Origin: Hyphomicrobium sp.
GTDB taxonomy: Bacteria > Pseudomonadota > Alphaproteobacteria > Rhizobiales > Hyphomicrobiaceae
Assembly (NCBI GenBank): GCA_016716675.1
Contig: JADJVG010000009.1
Span: 62,001-126,000 of the forward strand
Reading direction: 5' to 3'
Length of the DNA: 64,000 nucleotides
Shown here in pieces: positions 26,924 through 35,158 of the stretch. Position numbers and translations under genes: made by a program. The notes beneath the pieces were generated by a model. That model had not been told where the DNA came from and made no database searches. It was given only the letters and a program-made list of their open reading frames with translations. Position 1 is the first letter of the stretch, and each line of letters opens with the position of its first letter.

Positions 26924-28239
26924 CCGCCGAGCTCGGATGTTTCCAGAACGAGAGTGCGATCGTAGGCTGCCAGCACGTCCTGGACGATCGCAAGACCCAA
27001 TCCTGCCCCATCCGGCCGTTGATCGAGCCGCCCGCCGCGCGTCATGACCCACGAGCGCATCTCTTGAGGAATGCCTGGGCCATCATCTTCAATGACCACT
27101 TGCCCTTGCTGGGATACGGAAAGGCGAACCGTGCTGCGCGCATAGCGGCTGGCGTTCTCCAGGAGGTTGCCCAGCACCTCGGCAATATCCGCCTTATCCA
27201 TCGCGATCTCTTGCCCGTCAGTTAGGCGGACGTCAAACGTTAGCCGCGCGCCCGGGGGCGTTCGCTTTTGAATTGATACCAGCGAGAGAACGAGCGGCTT
27301 TAACGCCGTCTGCGTTATCGCGCCAAATCCGCGCTTGCCGCGTATGCGGGCGCGGGCAAGTTCACGTTCGATATGGCGGCGCATGGTTTCGCTGACGTCA
27401 TCGATCCGGTCGGCGATCTGGTCGTCGCCCCGCGCGCGTAGGATGCGGACATCAGCGGCGAGAGCCGACAGCGGCGTTTTAAGCCCGTGCGCCAGATCGG
27501 CAGCGCGGCCGCGCGCCCGTTCGAGATCGCCTTCCTGCGCCAGGACGAGATCGTTGATTTCTTGCACCAGCGGCGCCACTTCACTGGGAACGCCGTCCTC
27601 AATGGTTTTGGCGTCACCCGCTCGGATCGCTGCGATGCCATCGCGCAGACGCGCCAGCGGTCTGAGGCCCAACCCAATCTGCACCCACGTTGCAGCCGCC
27701 AGCACTGCCGCAAGAATGGCAAGCGACGCGACCAATTCCATCGCGAACGCCTGCCGTGCCTTCGCAACCCTTGCCAGATCACCGGCAACGATGATGCGCA
27801 CCGGCATCAATGTGCCATTCGAATTCAGGGAAATAGTCCGTTCTATAGCCAGCAGCGCGCTGTTATTTGGACCGGCAACGCGGTGTTGATGAACTTCGCC
27901 GGTGGGCAGCTCGTCGTGCGGCAATGGCAACGCGCCATCCCAGAGCGAGCGTGAGCGCGCGACGACGCCGGTTGGATCGCTCAATTGCCAATAAAGCCCT
28001 GAGAGCGGTTCGGAAAAGCGAGGGTCGGAAGGTTCACGCGCCAACCTTGGTCGACCCGAGGGGGCAACTTCAATGGACGCTAAGGCCTGACGTACATGGA
28101 CATCGAGATCGTCGGCGAGGGACCTCATAACGTGGCGTTCAAACAGGAATGTCAGGCCGATGCCCGCCATGATGAGCGCGGCGATGATCGCGGCAGCACC
28201 GCCTGCAACAAGCCTGAGCCGCAGCGACCCAGGTCTCAC
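26905..28239 (-). CDS. Membrane sensor histidine kinase (QseC/PhoQ-like)
   Basis: The 444-residue kinase has two membrane spans (~14-36 and ~165-187) flanking a periplasmic domain of ~125 residues, a HAMP region, a HisKA helix with the phospho-acceptor His in 'ADLAHGLKTPLSAL', and an HATPase domain with 'NLLENASRYA', 'DDGPGIP' and 'GAGLGLAIV'. The start overlaps the response regulator stop by four bases. Gene order (PepSY protein, regulator, kinase) is common in proteobacterial metal- or envelope-stress systems. The signal is not known. The cusBA locus on its 3' side and the PepSY/b561 genes on its 5' side are possible targets. Confidence 0.9.
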   Translation of the reverse strand: MRPGSLRLRLVAGGAAAIIAALIMAGIGLTFLFERHVMRSLADDLDVHVRQALASIEVAPSGRPRLAREPSDPRFSEPLSGLYWQLSDPTGVVARSRSLWDGALPLPHDELPTGEVHQHRVAGPNNSALLAIERTISLNSNGTLMPVRIIVAGDLARVAKARQAFAMELVASLAILAAVLAAATWVQIGLGLRPLARLRDGIAAIRAGDAKTIEDGVPSEVAPLVQEINDLVLAQEGDLERARGRAADLAHGLKTPLSALAADVRILRARGDDQIADRIDDVSETMRRHIERELARARIRGKRGFGAITQTALKPLVLSLVSIQKRTPPGARLTFDVRLTDGQEIAMDKADIAEVLGNLLENASRYARSTVRLSVSQQGQVVIEDDGPGIPQEMRSWVMTRGGRLDQRPDGAGLGLAIVQDVLAAYDRTLVLETSELGGLRATF

Positions 28240-28904
28240 GGTGTATCCTCCTCTACGAGGTAACCGAAGCCGCGCCGCGTCTTGATAAAATCGCCGCCTA
28301 TCTTGCGGCGAATGCGGCCGATGAGCACTTCAATGGCGTTAGAGTCGTTGGCATCGACGGAACCGTGAATGTGCTCGCTCAACTCGCCCTGCGGAACCAC
28401 CCGGCCGAGGTTGTGCATCAGATAGGCAACGGCGCGATATTCCAGCGGCGCCAGATCAATCGGGACGCCGGAGAGGCTCACCCGCATCACGCGCTCATCA
28501 AGGGTGAGTGCGCCGGTCGTGATCAGTGATGACGCCTGTCCGCTGGATCGCCTGACGAGCGCGCGGATACGCGCCAGCAATTCCTCCATTCGAAACGGCT
28601 TTGGCAGATAATCGTCGGCGCCGGCGTCAATACCCTCGACGCGCTCCATCCAGCTGCCGCGCGCGGTGAGCGCGATGACCGGCATCTTGCGTTTTGCGTC
28701 TCGCCATTTCTTTAGAACGGTCAGTCCGTCCATCTGCGGCAGTCCGAGGTCAAGCACCACAAGATCATAATCTTCGGTGTCTCCCCGAAACCAAGCGTCT
28801 TCGCCATCAGTTGCCGTATCGGTCAGATAACCAGCCGCCTTCAGCGCGCTGCAGACATCGGCCGATATTCGCGGGTCATCTTCAACGACGAGAATTCGCA
28901 TCAC
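28236..28904 (-). CDS. OmpR/PhoB-family response regulator
   Basis: The 222-residue regulator has a receiver domain with the acid pocket 'VVEDDPR', the phospho-acceptor Asp in 'LVVLDLGLPQMDG' and the conserved Lys in 'YLPKPF'. A winged-helix DNA-binding domain follows ('LAPLEYRAVAYLMHN', 'VLIGRIRRKIGGDFIKTRRG'). It overlaps both neighbours by four bases, upstream the PepSY gene and downstream the kinase, so the three form one operon. The PmrA/QseB subgroup is the closest in motif. Confidence 0.93.
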   Translation of the reverse strand: MMRILVVEDDPRISADVCSALKAAGYLTDTATDGEDAWFRGDTEDYDLVVLDLGLPQMDGLTVLKKWRDAKRKMPVIALTARGSWMERVEGIDAGADDYLPKPFRMEELLARIRALVRRSSGQASSLITTGALTLDERVMRVSLSGVPIDLAPLEYRAVAYLMHNLGRVVPQGELSEHIHGSVDANDSNAIEVLIGRIRRKIGGDFIKTRRGFGYLVEEDTP

Positions 28905-29257
28905 TTCGCCTCGATCTTGGTGATCTCAGCGGTCGCGGCATCGACGTAGGTTTCAAACAGGCGGCCATTTTTATCGAGCACGCGGAACTCGTAAAGCCAA
29001 ACGCCATTCTTGAATTCGGCTTCGACGCCGACGATCTCGCCGGGCAAGTGAGGTTGCACGATCTTCAAAACCTCAACGAGCGATTTGATCTGGCCGCGTT
29101 CGACAGCGTGCCGCATGGCTTCGTGGCGGTGTTCGTCTCGTTCGTGCTTTTCGTGCCTTTCATGGGCATCGTCGTCGCTCGCCAACGCCGACGAGGCGGC
29201 GGCGAACATCGCGACCACCCCCAAAAGCAGAACAGTACGGATCGATAACCGCGACAT
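28901..29257 (-). CDS. PepSY-domain periplasmic protein, His/Glu-rich
   Basis: I take the ATG at 29257. A GTG at 29275 would add six residues. A signal peptide ends near 'SSALASDD'. A charged stretch 'DDDAHERHEKHERDEHRHEA' lies directly after it and could bind divalent metal. The rest is a single PepSY domain ('KSLVEVLKIVQPHLPGEIVGV', 'WLYEFRVLDKNG', 'FETYVDAATAEI'). It is first in the operon with the response regulator and kinase, so it may modulate the sensor in the periplasm. Confidence 0.85.
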   Translation of the reverse strand: MSRLSIRTVLLLGVVAMFAAASSALASDDDAHERHEKHERDEHRHEAMRHAVERGQIKSLVEVLKIVQPHLPGEIVGVEAEFKNGVWLYEFRVLDKNGRLFETYVDAATAEITKIEAK

Positions 29258-29416
29258 CTCTCTTTGAATTCTCACAGGGTTTTGGTGGCGAAACTAGGCG
29301 AGCGAAGCTGACGAAAGGCTGACGCCGCCCATCACGGAGCGGTCATCCGGTCTGCCGCATAACACAAACACACCGCCTGACAGTCCGGCGGGTTGATGCA
29401 GCATAAGGAGACTATC

Positions 29417-29722
29417 ATGCGACAGGCAAAATACCCGGCAGTTATGGTGTCTGCAACCTTGGCCATCGTGTGCGTCGGGCTTACGGCAGTGGCGCCTGCG
29501 GCTTTTGCAAGTGACGACAAGCCGTGCACGACCGAGCCGAAGGCCAATTGGCAGAGCATCGAACAGCTGAGCACGAAGCTCGTCGGAGAGGGCTACAAAA
29601 TCCGGGAAATCGAGTTCGATGACGGCTGTCTGGAAGCCGAAGGCGTCGATAAGGACGGCAAATCCGTCGAGCTCAAACTCGACCCCGTGACGGGGCTCAT
29701 CGTCAAATCCGAAGTCAAATAG
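29417..29722 (+). CDS. PepSY-domain exported protein
   Basis: The ATG at 29417 follows AAGGAG by six bases. The 101-residue product has a signal peptide ending 'APAAFASDD' and then one PepSY-type domain with two Cys (C in 'KPCTTEP' and 'DDGCLEAEG') that could form a disulphide. It ends 'LDPVTGLIVKSEVK'. It is divergent from the sensor operon and may be its regulatory target. A similar gene follows 77 bases later. Confidence 0.85.
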   Translation: MRQAKYPAVMVSATLAIVCVGLTAVAPAAFASDDKPCTTEPKANWQSIEQLSTKLVGEGYKIREIEFDDGCLEAEGVDKDGKSVELKLDPVTGLIVKSEVK

Positions 29723-29798
29723 ATCGCTAATCGCCACCCGTCAGGCCCGCGCATGACGGCCCTTTTTCCAAACCCTCAGAAAAATAGGAATAGTCAAC

Positions 29799-30096
29799 AT
29801 GACGAAGCTTTTTATCGCCGCCGCAGTGCTCGCTGCCTTTAGTTCCAACGCATATGCCGAAAGCTATGGCAAGCCGCACGGCGGCGCCCAAGGACAAGTG
29901 GATGACGCTTGAAGCCATCGAGAAAATTGTCGCTAAGCACGGCTACACCGTCGCCAAATCGAAAATGAAGGGGACGTGCGCCGAAGTCTATGTGCGCGAC
30001 GCCGATGGCAAGCGCATCGAACTGTTCATCGATCCGGAAACCGGCAATCCCGCTGGCTCGCAGTGGACGCCAGCCAAGGCGGGTAAAGCGTCATGA
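29799..30096 (+). CDS. Second PepSY-domain exported protein (frameshift after signal peptide)
   Basis: The ATG at 29799 opens a clear signal peptide ('KLFIAAAVLAAFSSNAYAES'), but that frame stops soon after. The PepSY body ('KWMTLEAIEKIVAKHGYTV', 'GTCAEVYVRDADGKRIELF', 'DPETGNPAG') lies in another frame, so an indel lies between about 29865 and 29900. It is paralogous to the preceding gene (same 'GC.E' and 'G[KR].[IV]EL..DP.TG' pattern). The stop overlaps the cytochrome b gene by ATGA, which couples the two. Confidence 0.8.
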
Positions 30097-30659
30097 CGCC
30101 GAGGGAAATGGAGCTTTCCGAAACTGCCGGCGGCCTTGCGTCGCCGGCAACAGTGAAAGTCTGGGACCTGTTCGTCCGTATATTTCACTGGAGCCTTGTG
30201 ACGCTGTTCGCCGTCGCCTTCCTGAGTGGCGATGAGATCGAGTGGCTGCATCTGTGGGCGGGGTACGCGATTGCCGTGCTGATTACCTTGCGCATCGTCT
30301 GGGGCTTCATCGGCTCGCGCCACGCCCGCTTCTCAGATTTTGTCAAAGGTCCACGCGCTGTCGCCGAGTTCTTGAAGCAGAGCGCGCGATTGTCAGCCCC
30401 GCGCGTCATCGGACACAACCCTGCGGGCGGCTGGATGATCCTCGCCCTCCTTACAGTCTTGGTGGGGCTATCCGTGACCGGCGTGCTGATGACAACCGAT
30501 GCCTATTGGGGTTCGAAACCCCTTGAGGAAGTGCACGAAGCGTTGGCCAATTTTGCCCTTGTTCTCATTGCGCTGCACGTCGGCGGCGTCATCGTCGCCA
30601 GCATCGAACACGGCGAGAACCTCGTCAGGTCCATGGTGACGGGACGCAAGCGGCTTTGA
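30093..30659 (+). CDS. Cytochrome b561-family membrane protein
   Basis: This 188-residue integral membrane protein has four predicted spans. Possible heme-ligand His residues lie in 'RIFHWSLV', 'LHLWAGYAIAV', 'EVHEALANF' and 'IALHVGGVIV', the pattern of di-heme b-type subunits of Ni-Fe hydrogenases and b561 proteins. It would pass electrons from the quinone pool to a periplasmic partner. The paired PepSY proteins are the usual neighbours. Their role as partner is inference. Confidence 0.88.
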   Translation: MTPREMELSETAGGLASPATVKVWDLFVRIFHWSLVTLFAVAFLSGDEIEWLHLWAGYAIAVLITLRIVWGFIGSRHARFSDFVKGPRAVAEFLKQSARLSAPRVIGHNPAGGWMILALLTVLVGLSVTGVLMTTDAYWGSKPLEEVHEALANFALVLIALHVGGVIVASIEHGENLVRSMVTGRKRL

Positions 30660-30740
30660 TGCGGGAATGCCGGATTGATGCACCGGTGCCCGCATTCGCC
30701 GCCGTTTGCGACGCCAGCCCGAGCGTCGGCGGGCGCCGCA

Positions 30741-31925
30741 CTATTTGCCGAAGAACGACAGCAGGCTGTTGCTCGGTGGGCGTTTGAATTCCGACATCGA
30801 GCTTGCAACTTGGGTGTATAGGTCCGGCAGCCATTTGGGTTGATCCGATGCGGCGGCGGGTGCGCCGTCTCGCCGGAAGTCGGTCGGCGCGATGACCAGC
30901 TTGATGTTGGGCAAGCCAACACGGGCGGCAAGCACAAACAACTCTTCAGCCGCTTGGTCGCCGACCGCCAAACATCCGATCGAAACGTTCTTGCCGTGGA
31001 TCATGATGTCGCCGCCGAGATTGTTGCGGCCATCCTTGGCAGCCATTTGGCGGTCGAACGCGTTCGGATAATTGACCCTGAGTGACACGTGGTAACGGCT
31101 ATCGGGGTTGAGGAACGAGATGCCGTAAACGCCTTCGGGCACCTGCCGGTCGCCTTGCCGTAACTTGGGACCGGAGTTGCCGCTGGCCGCCAGCACTGGA
31201 TAGCGGTGGATGAACGTCCAGGCACCGCCCGGCGCACGCGCGTGCAACTCAAGCACCTTTTCGTCCTTGATCGCGACGAGAGCGATATCTGTGGGTGGCC
31301 AGGTCGCCTCAGCCGCTCTGAACTTTTCGGCGATGCGCTGGTTGGCGGCCGGTGAAATTTCTGCAAGGCGCTCGGCCAGCCTTTTGTCGCGTGGCTGCGG
31401 ACCAAGCGCCGGCATCTGCCACGGCAGGCGCTGAGGAGCCGCTACGGCCAGTGAGGGCGCGGGTTTGCGTGCCGTGACGTCGCGACGAACTTCCGCAGAC
31501 CACCACTCAGGTGTTTCGCGCTCGACAGGCTCATCAGGTGGCGCGGCTTCGGCCAGTTCGTTTTCAGGCGGAACGCCTTCGACTTGCCGATCTTCTACAG
31601 GCCAATCTTCGGGCGGAGCGTCACGGATTTGCTGATCTGGCGCTGGCAGGTCACCAGTCGGCATGTCCTCGGCCGGCAATCGGGCAACCTGCGTCTCTGA
31701 CAGGCGGTCCGACAGATCTTGCGATGGGGTGAGCAGTTTCGCAGTGCGCGGCACGGCAGGCGTCGGACCACGCACCAGTTCAACCGGTCCACTTACCAGT
31801 TCAATGTCGCGCTGCGGCGCGATCTGAACGATGCCGTAGTGATCGACGGCGAACACGACAGCGGCGCTTGTGAGCGCAGCAGACGCGCACATCGCCATCA
31901 ATGACCATCGCTCGCTTGAACGCAT
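30741..31925 (-). CDS. YafK-type L,D-transpeptidase-family protein with long Pro/Glu-rich linker
   Basis: The ATG at 31925 is favoured by a GGGGA site upstream. A longer frame from 32033 lacks one. The N-terminus has a signal anchor ('MAMCASAALTSAAVVFAV'), followed by ~150 residues of Pro/Glu/Asp-rich linker ('PAEDMPTGDLPAPD' and similar). The C-terminal half is a YkuD/YafK catalytic domain with 'HRYPVLAASGNSGPKL', 'YGISFLNPDSRYH' and the active-site motif 'HGKNVSIGCLAVGD' (His...Ser...Gly-Cys). Family members cleave or form peptidoglycan links to lipoprotein or diaminopimelate. The long acidic linker could span the periplasm. Confidence 0.88.
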   Translation of the reverse strand: MRSSERWSLMAMCASAALTSAAVVFAVDHYGIVQIAPQRDIELVSGPVELVRGPTPAVPRTAKLLTPSQDLSDRLSETQVARLPAEDMPTGDLPAPDQQIRDAPPEDWPVEDRQVEGVPPENELAEAAPPDEPVERETPEWWSAEVRRDVTARKPAPSLAVAAPQRLPWQMPALGPQPRDKRLAERLAEISPAANQRIAEKFRAAEATWPPTDIALVAIKDEKVLELHARAPGGAWTFIHRYPVLAASGNSGPKLRQGDRQVPEGVYGISFLNPDSRYHVSLRVNYPNAFDRQMAAKDGRNNLGGDIMIHGKNVSIGCLAVGDQAAEELFVLAARVGLPNIKLVIAPTDFRRDGAPAAASDQPKWLPDLYTQVASSMSEFKRPPSNSLLSFFGK

Positions 31926-32157
31926 TCCATTCCCCGTGAGCACCTGCCACCGCTGGGCGGTAGCGGGTGCCAAGCATGACAGATTCGAGTGTGCCATTGG
32001 ATCGGCCCCTTGCGAATCGAAATCGCAGTCCACAGTGGGTTTTTGATGACGCAGCAGCGCTGACTAAAAAGTCATTTAAAACCAACGCTGTAAGCGCGTT
32101 GAGCAGAAGCCCCGGCAGGCGGGTCCGCTGCAGCGATTGTGCGGCGGAGGGCTTTTT

Positions 32158-32574
32158 CTACCGTGCCGGCCGCGGCGGGTAAGCGCATTCGGCGAGCGTC
32201 GATTTGTCGAGTTCGTCCAGAAAAGCCTTGGCGGCGGCCGCAAGCCGGCGTTTCAGGCGGCATTTGGGTGTCAGAATGCAATGGCCGCCGTCGGACCGAA
32301 AGCACTCGACGAGCGCATGACGGGACTCAAGGTGGCGCACGACAGCACCGATCGATATGGCCTCTGGCGCCTGCGCCAGGCGAAAGCCGCCGCCGGAACC
32401 CCGTTGCGTTGCGATGAAGCCAGCCGATGCCAACTCGCGCACAACCTTCGTCAGATGGTTGCGGGAAATGGCAAATTCCTGGGCGATTTCGTCGGTCGTG
32501 AAAAGGCGCTCGGGCTCAGACGCCAACCGCATGAGGGCGCGAAGTCCATAGTCTGTAAATGCCGTCAGTCGCAT
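32158..32574 (-). CDS. Rrf2-family Fe-S regulator, NsrR-like
   Basis: The 138-residue protein has an N-terminal winged helix ('TDYGLRALMRLA', 'ISRNHLTKVVRELASAGFI') and a three-Cys loop 'ECFRSDGGHCILTPKCRLK' (C-x7-C-x5-C), the cluster-binding loop of NsrR/IscR-type Rrf2 proteins. The 'HCILTPKCRLK' part is most like NsrR, the nitric-oxide-sensing repressor. The neighbouring genes (cytochrome P460, NnrS) are typical NO-response targets, and a palindrome of NsrR type lies between them at 33347. NO sensing is therefore a good inference, not shown. Confidence 0.87.
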   Translation of the reverse strand: MRLTAFTDYGLRALMRLASEPERLFTTDEIAQEFAISRNHLTKVVRELASAGFIATQRGSGGGFRLAQAPEAISIGAVVRHLESRHALVECFRSDGGHCILTPKCRLKRRLAAAAKAFLDELDKSTLAECAYPPRPAR

Positions 32575-32611
32575 TCTCGCCTCCTGATGTCAGGGGCTGC
32601 GCGAAACGCAC

Positions 32612-32640
32612 GGCGGACAACCCATAAAGAGTTGTCCGCC
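32612..32640. repeat. Perfect 10-bp inverted repeat between Rrf2 and P460 genes
   Basis: GGCGGACAAC (32612-32621) and GTTGTCCGCC (32631-32640) are exact complements with a nine-base loop. It lies downstream of the minus-strand P460 gene and upstream of the Rrf2 gene. It may end P460 transcription, but no T-run follows. Close by, at 32670-32683, is a second perfect palindrome, CTGACGCGCGTCAG. Confidence 0.6.
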
Positions 32641-32709
32641 TGCTCGGCACCGAAGCGTTGGAGTCGCTCCTGACGCGCGTCAGTTAAGCTGGCCCGAAGG
32701 CCGTCTCAA

Positions 32710-33222
32710 CTACTTTGTGATGTGCTGCAGTGAATACAAATGCTGTGTGGTTTTCAAAGGTGCATGGCAAGCACGGCAGGTGTTGAGATCTTTCTTTTCA
32801 AGCCGCTTTCCATCGGGGCTGAAAATCGCAAAATCCCAATCGCCATTGCGCAGGTCTTCGGGGTAAGCGTCGCCCCAGCCTTTGCGCTTTTCCATGACGG
32901 CGATGGCCAGCATCTTGTCGCGAATCCTGCGCCCAAGGCTGCTGGTGATGACCTTACCGTCGCTATCCTTGCGCGCGGAATAGACTTCGCCGACCACCAC
33001 AGAACCGTCGGGCAGCTCTTTGCCGGCGGCTCCCGCTTCCAGTGCAACGCCGTTGGCAAACAAGCGAATGATCTGATCTGGGTCTTGGGTCCGGTCTAGG
33101 CTCAGGTAATTCTCGAACGTCGTTGCGTACGATTCTGGAAACGCGACCCTGGCTTCTTCTGCCACGCCACCGGTTGTGGTGCAGACGACAGCAGCAAGGA
33201 CGATGATAGCTCGTTTCAGCAC
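32710..33222 (-). CDS. Cytochrome P460-family protein
   Basis: The likely start is GTG at 33222, directly behind GGGAGG. The product then opens with a signal peptide ('KRAIIVLAAVVCTTTGGVAEE'). The body has the P460 pattern 'FPESYATTFENYLSLDRTQD', 'LPDGSVVVGEVYSARKDSDG', 'GWGDAYPE', 'NGDWDFAIF' and a single C-terminal heme motif CRACH. P460 cytochromes in nitrifiers and methanotrophs oxidise hydroxylamine and NO using a heme cross-linked to Lys. Candidate Lys residues lie in the 'ARKDSDGK' region. Together with the NsrR-like regulator and nnrS it suggests detoxification of NO or hydroxylamine in the periplasm. Confidence 0.87.
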   Translation of the reverse strand: MLKRAIIVLAAVVCTTTGGVAEEARVAFPESYATTFENYLSLDRTQDPDQIIRLFANGVALEAGAAGKELPDGSVVVGEVYSARKDSDGKVITSSLGRRIRDKMLAIAVMEKRKGWGDAYPEDLRNGDWDFAIFSPDGKRLEKKDLNTCRACHAPLKTTQHLYSLQHITK

Positions 33223-33346
33223 GATATCCTCCCAAATGTTTGTTGTGTAGCCGCAGTGTGACCGTTGGCGCGGCCCTGGTGAAACGCCCTCAGATTCACT
33301 CGGACGCATGAGAGTCGCATTGCCAATATCAGATATGAATGAGACA

Positions 33347-33369
33347 AATAGGTATTGTAAATACTTATT
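33347..33369. promoter_or_regulatory. 23-bp palindromic operator, probable NsrR-type site
   Basis: The arms AATAGGTATT and AATACTTATT are separated by GTA and are complementary at nine of ten positions. The AT-rich arms with an 11-1-11 layout resemble NsrR sites of proteobacteria. It lies between the divergent cytochrome P460 (start 33222, minus) and nnrS (start 33485, plus) genes, so one site could repress both. The Rrf2/NsrR-like gene lies just beyond P460. Confidence 0.7.
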
Positions 33370-33484
33370 CTAATTCCAGGTGCGCACGGTTTTGTGACCT
33401 GGACGAACGGGACAACACGGCGTTGATGCGGGTACTTGGTGTGCTCGCGGACGTAGCAGGGCATACACGAGGCAAGGGCGCAAA

Positions 33485-34666
33485 ATGACATCCAGTGCTA
33501 AGCAGATTCGCGCCTACACCGGCCCCGCACTGTTCAGCTATGGCTTCCGGCCATTCTTTCTGTTCGGTGCGCTGTGGGCCGCGCTCGCCGTCGCCGTCTG
33601 GTTACCGATGCTGAATGGGCTGATTGCATTCCCGACCGTCCTTCAGCCGGTCGAATGGCATGTCCACGAATTGATCTATGGCTATGTTCCGGCGGTAATT
33701 GCAGGATTTCTGTTAACCGCAGTTCCCAACTGGACGGGACGGTTGCCGGTCGTCGGGCGCCCGCTTGCATTTTTATTTGCGGCGTGGGTTGCCGGGCGCG
33801 TGGCGATATTGACCTCGTCATGGATCGGCGCGCCTGCCGCGGCGGTGATCGACCTCACATTTCTAGCCGCACTCGCGGCTGTGATCGGGCGCGAAATCGT
33901 TGCGTCGCACAACACGCGAAATCTCAAGGTGCTGGTGGCCGTCGGCATTTTGTTCGCCGGCAATGCCGCGTTTCACTATCAAGTGATGACAGGCATAGGC
34001 GGTGGGATTGGCATACGGCTCGGCCTCGCCGGCATCGTAACTCTGATCATGGTCATTGGCGGCCGGATCATCCCGAGCTTCACGCGCAATTGGCTGGCGC
34101 AAAAGCGCAGCACCACCTTGCCTGCCCCGTTCGAGCGCTATGACTTGGTGGTTATGGGCATCAGCATCGCCGCGCTGCTGCTGTGGGTCCTGTTGCCCAC
34201 CAACCCAGTGACGGCTGTGGCTGCTGCGATTGCGGGTGCCGCGAATATCCTGCGTCTCAGCCGCTGGGCCGGTGCACACACAACGGCGGAACCACTCGTG
34301 CTTGTGCTGCACGTGGGATTCGCTTTCGTTCCGATCGGCTTCCTGCTGTTGGCGCTTGGCATCTGGCGCCCTGACATCGTCACGCCGACAGGCGCGCTGC
34401 ATGGATGGACCGCTGGCGCTATCGGGCTGATGACACTGGCGGTGATGACGCGCGCCAGCTTTGGCCATACCGGACAGCCGATGACGGCAACGCCTCCCAT
34501 TCAACTGATCTACGCGCTAGCCGCGACGGCGGCCCTGGCCCGGATTTTTGCCGCGTTCGATTTTCAGCGCGAGCCGATGCTGTATCTTTCCGCGACCGCC
34601 TGGGTTCTGGCGTTTCTGGGATTCGTGGTGGTTTACGCGCCGCTTCTCGCGAGACGGCAAACATGA
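33485..34666 (+). CDS. nnrS: NnrS-family membrane protein
   Basis: This 393-residue protein has about twelve hydrophobic spans. Family landmarks are 'YGFRPFFLFGALWAALAV', 'EWHVHELIYGYVPAVIAGFL', 'AVPNWTGRLPV', 'RIIPSFTRNWL' and 'HTGQPMTATP'. NnrS is a heme- and copper-containing membrane protein linked to nitric oxide metabolism in denitrifiers and usually controlled by NO-responsive regulators. Here it follows the palindrome at 33347. Its stop overlaps the ferredoxin gene by ATGA. Confidence 0.92.
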   Translation: MTSSAKQIRAYTGPALFSYGFRPFFLFGALWAALAVAVWLPMLNGLIAFPTVLQPVEWHVHELIYGYVPAVIAGFLLTAVPNWTGRLPVVGRPLAFLFAAWVAGRVAILTSSWIGAPAAAVIDLTFLAALAAVIGREIVASHNTRNLKVLVAVGILFAGNAAFHYQVMTGIGGGIGIRLGLAGIVTLIMVIGGRIIPSFTRNWLAQKRSTTLPAPFERYDLVVMGISIAALLLWVLLPTNPVTAVAAAIAGAANILRLSRWAGAHTTAEPLVLVLHVGFAFVPIGFLLLALGIWRPDIVTPTGALHGWTAGAIGLMTLAVMTRASFGHTGQPMTATPPIQLIYALAATAALARIFAAFDFQREPMLYLSATAWVLAFLGFVVVYAPLLARRQT

Positions 34667-34962
34667 GTGACGCTGCTGCACCGAATGCGCCTGTGCAGTC
34701 CGGGGGGACATTTGAAATTTATTTGGCGTGGTCGGACAGGACGATTGTGGTGGGGCCCGATCAAAGCGCGCTGCAAGCGCTGCTCGCGGCTGGCATTCCG
34801 ATCGAGCCAGGGTGCCAGACGGGCGGGTGCGGAGAATGCGCGACGCAATACGTGGAAGGCGATGTGATCCATAAGGATAGCTGCCTGAATGCCGACGACC
34901 GCGAGCACATGTTCTGTCCGTGTGTCTCGCGCGCCAAGACACGCATCGTGCTGGCGCTCTAG
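34663..34962 (+). CDS. 2Fe-2S plant-type ferredoxin
   Basis: The start at 34663 overlaps the nnrS stop (ATGA). The 99-residue protein is a single plant-type ferredoxin domain with 'GCQTGGCGECATQYVEGDV' and a later Cys in 'MFCPCVSRA', giving C-x4-C-x2-C...C for one [2Fe-2S] cluster. It resembles the ferredoxin domain of phthalate-dioxygenase-type reductases but without flavin or NAD domains. Coupling to nnrS suggests it supplies electrons to NnrS or another NO-handling protein. This link is inference. Confidence 0.88.
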   Translation: MSDAAAPNAPVQSGGTFEIYLAWSDRTIVVGPDQSALQALLAAGIPIEPGCQTGGCGECATQYVEGDVIHKDSCLNADDREHMFCPCVSRAKTRIVLAL

Positions 34963-35158
34963 GCGCTGCTCTCACTCTCGTTTTCGCTGGCGCGGTTGCG
35001 CTGGGGCGAAACGCGCCCGCACACCCCTCGCCATGGCCGCCCCCGGATACTGATTTACAAGCGCTTGAAAGTTAGCGTATTTCTGGCGCTGAGCGCGTCC
35101 TCGTTGCCGGTTCCGGTTGGGGGCGATACCGTCCAGAATTCCCTCCCGGAGTTGATCT

